64,000 nucleotides of DNA. Source: Dermacentor variabilis. Its lineage: Eukaryota > Arthropoda > Arachnida > Ixodida > Ixodidae. Each line of letters starts with the position of its first letter. Positions within the stretch are counted from its first letter, which is position 1. The stretch is taken from NCBI RefSeq assembly GCF_050947875.1, contig NC_134568.1:258427115-258491114 (forward strand), in the 5' to 3' direction. Under the pieces are notes generated by a model, which was not told the DNA's origin, made no database searches, and was given only the letters and a program-made list of their open reading frames with translations. Below, in pieces: positions 57,171-64,000 of this stretch. The position numbers were made by a program, and so were the translations under genes.

Positions 57171-57217
57171 TCAGGTGAGCCAGTCGACGCCATAGCCTCT
57201 TTTCGCCAGCGATACTG

Positions 57218-58914
<1,697 letters not shown>

Positions 58915-59325
58915 CAAGGAGTTCACAAGGCTTTTCGTTCGTAAGTGATATTTGACGTCGGCATAATATTTTTCCTTCGCTAATAAACACAAAGTTAATA
59001 GACGAGAGCTTGGCAAACGGTCGTCTATTAATAATGGCCGACACTCGGAGAGCGAGCGAACCGCGCACTGCGTACTTCGTCGTTCCCGCCCCAGGGGTCG
59101 TTTTCTCGGGCAATCAATTTTGGCGATCACTTTCGCGTGGCGTATGCACGGCGCGTTGTATGCAACGAACGGTTTTGCTCAATCAGCGCGCACTGAAAGT
59201 ATACCACCTCCGAAAGTGGCCGTCCAAGAATACGTCCCCAGACAGCATCAGGATTGACTAGAATTCGCTCTTAATAATAATATTCTAGCGTGGGGCTTTT
59301 TTTTTTGTGAATACGGGTACTGAGG
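58915..59325. repeat. diverged foldback-family segment
   Basis: aaggcttttcgttcgtaag at the left and ttttttttttgtgaatacgg at the right, with ttgactagaattcgctctta inside, resemble pieces of 56852-57170. Confidence 0.35.
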
Positions 59326-61920
59326 GCGATTTTACCTCTCTGCTCTACACTTCCAACTCCTGGCCGGATATAGCCATAACAAGTACATAAAGAACAGAAA
59401 ACGTCAAAACGCGCGTGAGTCAAGTTTACAGACGATAGTGCCACTTTACTGGGCTAGTATGCTTTCCACGTCCTTGGCTCAGAGCACCTGCAAGATGACG
59501 ACCGAGACGACCACACGGGATTCGCGCTGCCACCATTGCGGAAATGATACGCGAGGATGGGCTGCGTGTTGGCCGATTCGATCTCTCTGCGGGCTCGCCA
59601 ACGGCTCGCGCAGACTCAAGCGCAGTCGCCATTGAGCATGTGCGGACCCGTATACGTATACGCTTGGCTGGCCGCCGCTTCCTTGGTGCTGTTTTCCTCT
59701 GGTTGACCATCGCGCGCGCGCCCTCCTCCTGGCCTGCCTCCAAGAGCTTACGGGGGGCGTACCCCTACGCCTGCGGTAATGGCGTTTCCGGCCGGCTGCA
59801 CTGACGACCTGTTTTCACAAGCGAGGATGGGCTACCCGCGCCACCAAGACCGCGTCCTTTTCGTTTTCGTATACACGCTCGCCACAACGACGGCCGGCTA
59901 CAATTCGCGCTCATTCAGCTGCATAACTGGGCACCAAACTGAATTGCGATACCAACTGTCGACCTAAACGGGCATCAAGAGCAGAACTGCGTGCTTTCCA
60001 CCGTTGTCATCAACAGCGAAATACAGCTCGCAAGCGGCTGCTTCGAGCAGCGCTGATTCAGCGTCCACGCATAAAGCAAACAAAACGTTTTTATAGTCGC
60101 TCCTGCTGACGCAACATCCGTCGCTGGACACCCTCCGCCACTTGTCGGACGCAGGCGCTGCGCGAACTTCGGTGCCAATCCGTCAATACAGGCGCCCAGC
60201 CGCGGTCAGCAGTTACGCCCCGTCTGACTGCAGGTTCCGCCGGCCTTCTTCGTTCGGGACGCCCGTTGTTTCCGCGGCAACAGCGAAGTAAATATGGGGG
60301 GCTGTATACCAATCGCGGCCGGGTCGCTCGGCGCGCCGCACGCGAGCGCCCTTTGCGCCGGATCGAAATCCAATCGAAAAAGAAAAGCAGAGGAGCTCAG
60401 CATGCCGCCCCGGAAGCCGAGGCGCGAGACACACACCGCGCCGCGTCGGCCGCGAATTCTTGTCCCCCCCCCCCCCCCCCCCTTCAAGAAACGAGGTCGA
60501 AGCCCTCTTCCGAGCGGCACCTCCAGTCGAAATGCCTCTCGCAGCGGCCCCGGTGACGCCAAGCGGAACGGCGTGCTCGACGCTGCCCTCCGCCGAGGAC
60601 CACGACACACCGTGTCTTCTCTATCTGGCGTGCGCACCTGTTCGCGAAACCAGTTCATGCTGCAGGGTGCGCCACAGCAGTCCCGATAGCCGACGGCGCG
60701 CAGCAGCGTTACGACTTGGTGGTGTGGCTTTAAGAGGAACGACGCGTGTCCCTCTGTCAGCTACTGGAGTACATCGCACTCTTCTCTCTGGCGGACTTGT
60801 ACGACGCGGGCTGACATCGCTCGATTTTACTCGATCGAGAACTCTAAGGCACAGGAAGAGCTGGTCAGCATGTGTGGGAAGAAGATACGCTAGGAAAGAC
60901 GCACAATTACCCCAGCTTCCGATCAGTTTGAACTTGATCTTCCGCCCGAGAGGGCTATATGGTAGCCCAAATGTTATTTTATACGCAGAAACCAGATTTG
61001 CTTACAAACACGAAACTAACCCTCGACCTTCCGTGCCTCTAAGGGTGAAAGGCCGGAGGTGTTTAAAAATACGACAGAAGAAAGAGAGCTCGCGTATGCC
61101 GCAAACTCGCCACAGAGTTGGCGAGCACGCCAGAAGGCTTCTTTCACACGCGTACACACGACCAGTCGATGCGCGGTCGGCGTGGCTACTTTTGACCGGC
61201 TTCCTGTTTCCTTTCCGGCCGCAGCGAAACGTGAAGCGCGGGGCACACGGGGCATGCCGGGCGCGGAGAAACACGCTAAGCGCCCGCGCGACGCCGCCGA
61301 AAGCAAAAGCCGCGATGAAAACAAACGCCGCCGGGGGCGAAATCACAAAGGCCGCGCGCACCGCCTCGCTCGCGCGTCCGGCCCGCCGCCGCGCCGCAGC
61401 GTTCGTGGCCAAAAGGGCGTCCGCCTCTTGGCGCGCGCGCGCAACGCGAGAGGAGGGCGACGTTCTCCCGTCCAAGCCATGGCTTCGCGCATTCCTTCAG
61501 TGAGAGAGGGAAAGTTACACGGGGATCGCTCGGGGGGGGGGGGGGGGGCAACCTTCCGGCCCGAATCAACGTGATGTGGCATGCAATCGCGCGACGACAC
61601 GGGCAAGCGTTTGAAGTGCGCACGTCCGCGTTGCAAGGATTCATTGTTTCTGCATTCCATTTAAGTGAATTCATTTCGATCGTCAGGCGCAGTCGCGTAA
61701 CGTTTCATCAATGCGCGCACGCGGTCGAGGCATGTTGAGGGCGGTGTGGGAATCCACAAATCCAGGTCTGGGCCGCGATGTTGGAGCGATGCTATTCCTT
61801 CTCCCGCATTTCGCGCTTCGATAGCCGCCAGACTGAGCGACGCTCCGCCCCGTCGGCCGTGAACAGTGGATTATAACAGTGGCATATAATCGAGCGGAAG
61901 GCACCACTACCATATCGCCG
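59326..61920. other. strongly CpG-rich stretch, no supported gene
   Basis: Dense in CpG and with long frames in several phases on both strands (to 347 codons), a C-run at about 60466-60482 and a G-run at about 61531-61548. No domain or coherent splice chain. It could be a CpG-island promoter area; that is only a possibility. Confidence 0.3.
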
Positions 61921-62058
61921 GGCCGAATTCACGAAGCTTCTCGTTCGTTGGCGCTGTTCGCAATTGGTCAGCCTCTTTCGATATGTCTAGCATCAAGATT
62001 AGCCGGCATTTGATTTTACGGAATATTCTATCGTAAACACTTTTTGTGAATACGGGCC
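61921..62058. mobile_element. 138-bp foldback MITE
   Basis: ggccgaattcacgaagcttc at the left and actttttgtgaatacgggcc at the right form inverted ends; same family as 57218-57363. A related fragment (cggccgaccaatggcaaaca) follows up to about 62192. Confidence 0.65.
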
Positions 62059-62689
62059 GCGGCTACGTATTCAGCAAGTTGTGACGCTAGACCTGTTCGT
62101 AAGCGCATCTGCCAGGCAGTCGCGATGTTGGACATGTTAACAGGGAAGGCGGCCGACCAATGGCAAACAGCATAGCTTAGTAAACTCAGCCCCTGAGCCG
62201 CATCGACAAGGCCAGCTGCATTCAACAACGCGTCCCTGGCGCAATGAGCGGCACACCAAGCTTTGCAATAGAGCGTCTCCCACTCGAGAGAGAGCATCGC
62301 CAGGCCAGCCGGCAAGCGAAGCGCGGCAGGCACCCCGTGGCGTCCCCACGGTCACACAGCCCGAGCAGGGGTCCTTGAGGCAGGCGCGGCACAGAACGGT
62401 TCTTCCTCCAAACGCTGACGCTCGCACTTGTTGCTGCGTGTGCGCCTCCTTGTCAAACGACACGCGCCCACCGCTACACCGGGGAGAGCACGTCACTCGA
62501 CACGATGTCGCGCGGAGCGACGCGCCGAGAATCTTCCTGGATCAAACTTCACCGGATAAATTTCGTAGCATCAGTTCTTTGTATCCTGAACTAAGCAAGC
62601 GCACGAGCATGCGATTACACCTTTCGACAGGAGGCATTAATAATACCCAATCAAGCCTTACGTATCGAAGCTATATACTTGGTCCACGC
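62059..62689. other. foldback-related piece, then nothing recognised
   Basis: The first ~130 bp share words with the foldback family. The remainder is CpG-rich without a supported gene. Confidence 0.35.
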
Positions 62690-62815
62690 AGGGGTCTTTA
62701 ACGTGCTTATATAACGGGAACTTCTGTGTTGCGCCCCATTTGGAATGCGGCCGCTTCCAGCAATCGAATCCACAACCGTGTGCTCACAGCCACTGAGCCA
62801 CCGTGGCGGACCAAT
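62690..62815 (-). mobile_element. diverged tRNA-derived SINE copy
   Basis: On the minus strand: cgccacggtggctcagtggc (A box), gtggattcgattgctgg (B box), gcggccgcattccaaatggg and cacgttaaagacccctgcg. Same family as 42889-43110, older by its divergence. Confidence 0.65.
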
Positions 62816-64000
62816 AATCTATAAATTTAAACAGATTCAAGGATTTCCGCGAAATTGCTATTGGCGCAGCGGCGTGGTCATATAAGTTGCTTCAACAGGT
62901 TTCTCCACTTTCGTGGAGCCGAGCAAATAGCATCCCAAGCCTGGCTAGGTCAATTTTCACAGACGGACTTTCCCAGTCGTGCGAGGCAATAGGCGCCCTC
63001 GGCGTAACCACGGAGCCGGATGTTTTAAAAGCGCGAACAATGTGCGTTCAGCGCCCTCATTTTGTAACGATTCATATCATTTCAAATTTTTTTCCACAAT
63101 TCGTCACTGGTTCGGACGCCGTCACGCCGCCGTTTATCGCCTGAATCGACCACTCTGTGCGACTAATAAGGAGAATGGAAAACGAAGTGCGTCGTTAAAA
63201 AAAAATACGGACCCAAATGTCGCCGACGCACGGCACAAGCTGCACGACTAGACAGCGTGTAATGCATCGGCTTGTCGCCCGATGAGGCCGCGCCGAAATA
63301 GGGCACGCATCTATCACTGCGCCCGGTCACGCTGACTGCGTTGGATATTCCTCAACATCTAGAGCGTATATGTATACCTATCATGCAGTGCAGTGAGAGG
63401 TTAAAGTTGAAGACGCACATTTCTAAAGAATTCGGCAGCTTTCGTGCCTGTGCTATAGCGCGCCGAACCGAAGGCCACACACGTTTGCATACAAACGGTG
63501 TATAGTTTGCCGCGTCGCTTTGGAACGCTATAGCAGATAGCCCACGGTGCTCGTTCACGTACACGCGTTTCCTCGATGCATGCGCAGCGCTTCCGATATC
63601 ATCGACAACGCCTCCTGCCCACAGCGACGCTCCCATCCCGCCAGAGCGCAGCCAAAGAACTCCCCCGAGTCGCGTCGATAACTCGGCATGCATGCGCGCT
63701 CAACGCTGGCGTCTGCTGCTGGTCCGCATCAGGTATCGTGCTCGTCGCCGAGATAGTCGCGCTGCCAGGCGCGTGCTCCTGTTACCGCATTGTTCTCGAG
63801 CGGCGGACGAGCCAGTCGCGCAGTCAGCAGTGCAGCTCGGTCAATCTTTATCACGCGCGGTCCGTTCGTTCCGCGGAAGTGCGTCGCCGACGCAGTCCGA
63901 TGATCGCCGTGCGCAGCAACCGCGCGCGCGTGGCATGTATGTATATACAAGGCCTCGATCGAAGGCCGCCGGAAACGAATGCGTACAGTCAGCGTACTGA
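62816..64000. other. no gene recognised to the window edge
   Basis: A plus frame from 63692 stays open to the window end (at least 102 codons, arginine/serine-rich), but the minus frame over the same bases is open as well. It could be the start of an exon cut by the edge or chance. Confidence 0.25.

Noticed and set aside
60460..61503. 347-codon plus-strand ORF
   Set aside because: Starts in a C-run (poly-Pro), lies in very CpG-rich DNA with other long frames open on both strands, and shows no domain or homology I recognise.

Overview
The window is nuclear DNA of an arthropod, most likely a hard tick (Ixodidae). Three things point there: a multi-exon gene matching the arthropod tricellular-junction protein Bark beetle/Anakonda, tRNA-derived SINEs whose body resembles the tick Ruka type, and abundant RTE-like, Penelope-like and foldback debris. 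The tick assignment rests on recalled resemblance and the species cannot be fixed. No bacterial gene, CRISPR array, rRNA or intact tRNA gene is seen.

Left part (1-30.8 kb, AT-rich, CpG-poor). One minus-strand gene, bark, fills 3262-28342. Thirteen exons were joined by splice sites and codon phase; all join in frame to 2,703 codons plus a TAG stop. The 5' part of the gene is not visible. The protein has three super-modules (the first incomplete): SRCR domain, a W-x-G motif, right-handed beta-helix repeats, a CUB-like domain, more beta-helix and an N-[WF]-W-G motif. A C-type lectin domain, one transmembrane helix and a 209-residue cytoplasmic tail ending in E-T-A-M follow. Every intron is GT-AG except the last, which fits only as GC-AG. 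Introns hold 5'-truncated LINEs, SINEs, a pogo/Tigger-like MITE and microsatellites.

Right part (30.8-64 kb, CpG-rich). No gene could be supported. It is a patchwork of mobile DNA: a 735-bp MITE flanked by TATTA, seven copies of a 139-bp tandem repeat upstream of LTR-like TATA and AATAAA signals, elements carrying arginine-rich 'RRRR-x-NPEVRA' (STPR-like) mini-ORFs, three Penelope-tail-like fragments, a MITE pair of which one copy lies inside a LINE, SINEs, several near-perfect palindromes and long (TA)n tracts. Long overlapping ORFs here lie in GC-rich DNA with several frames open at once and look like chance. The right part could be upstream flank or a large 5' intron of bark; the sequence does not decide.
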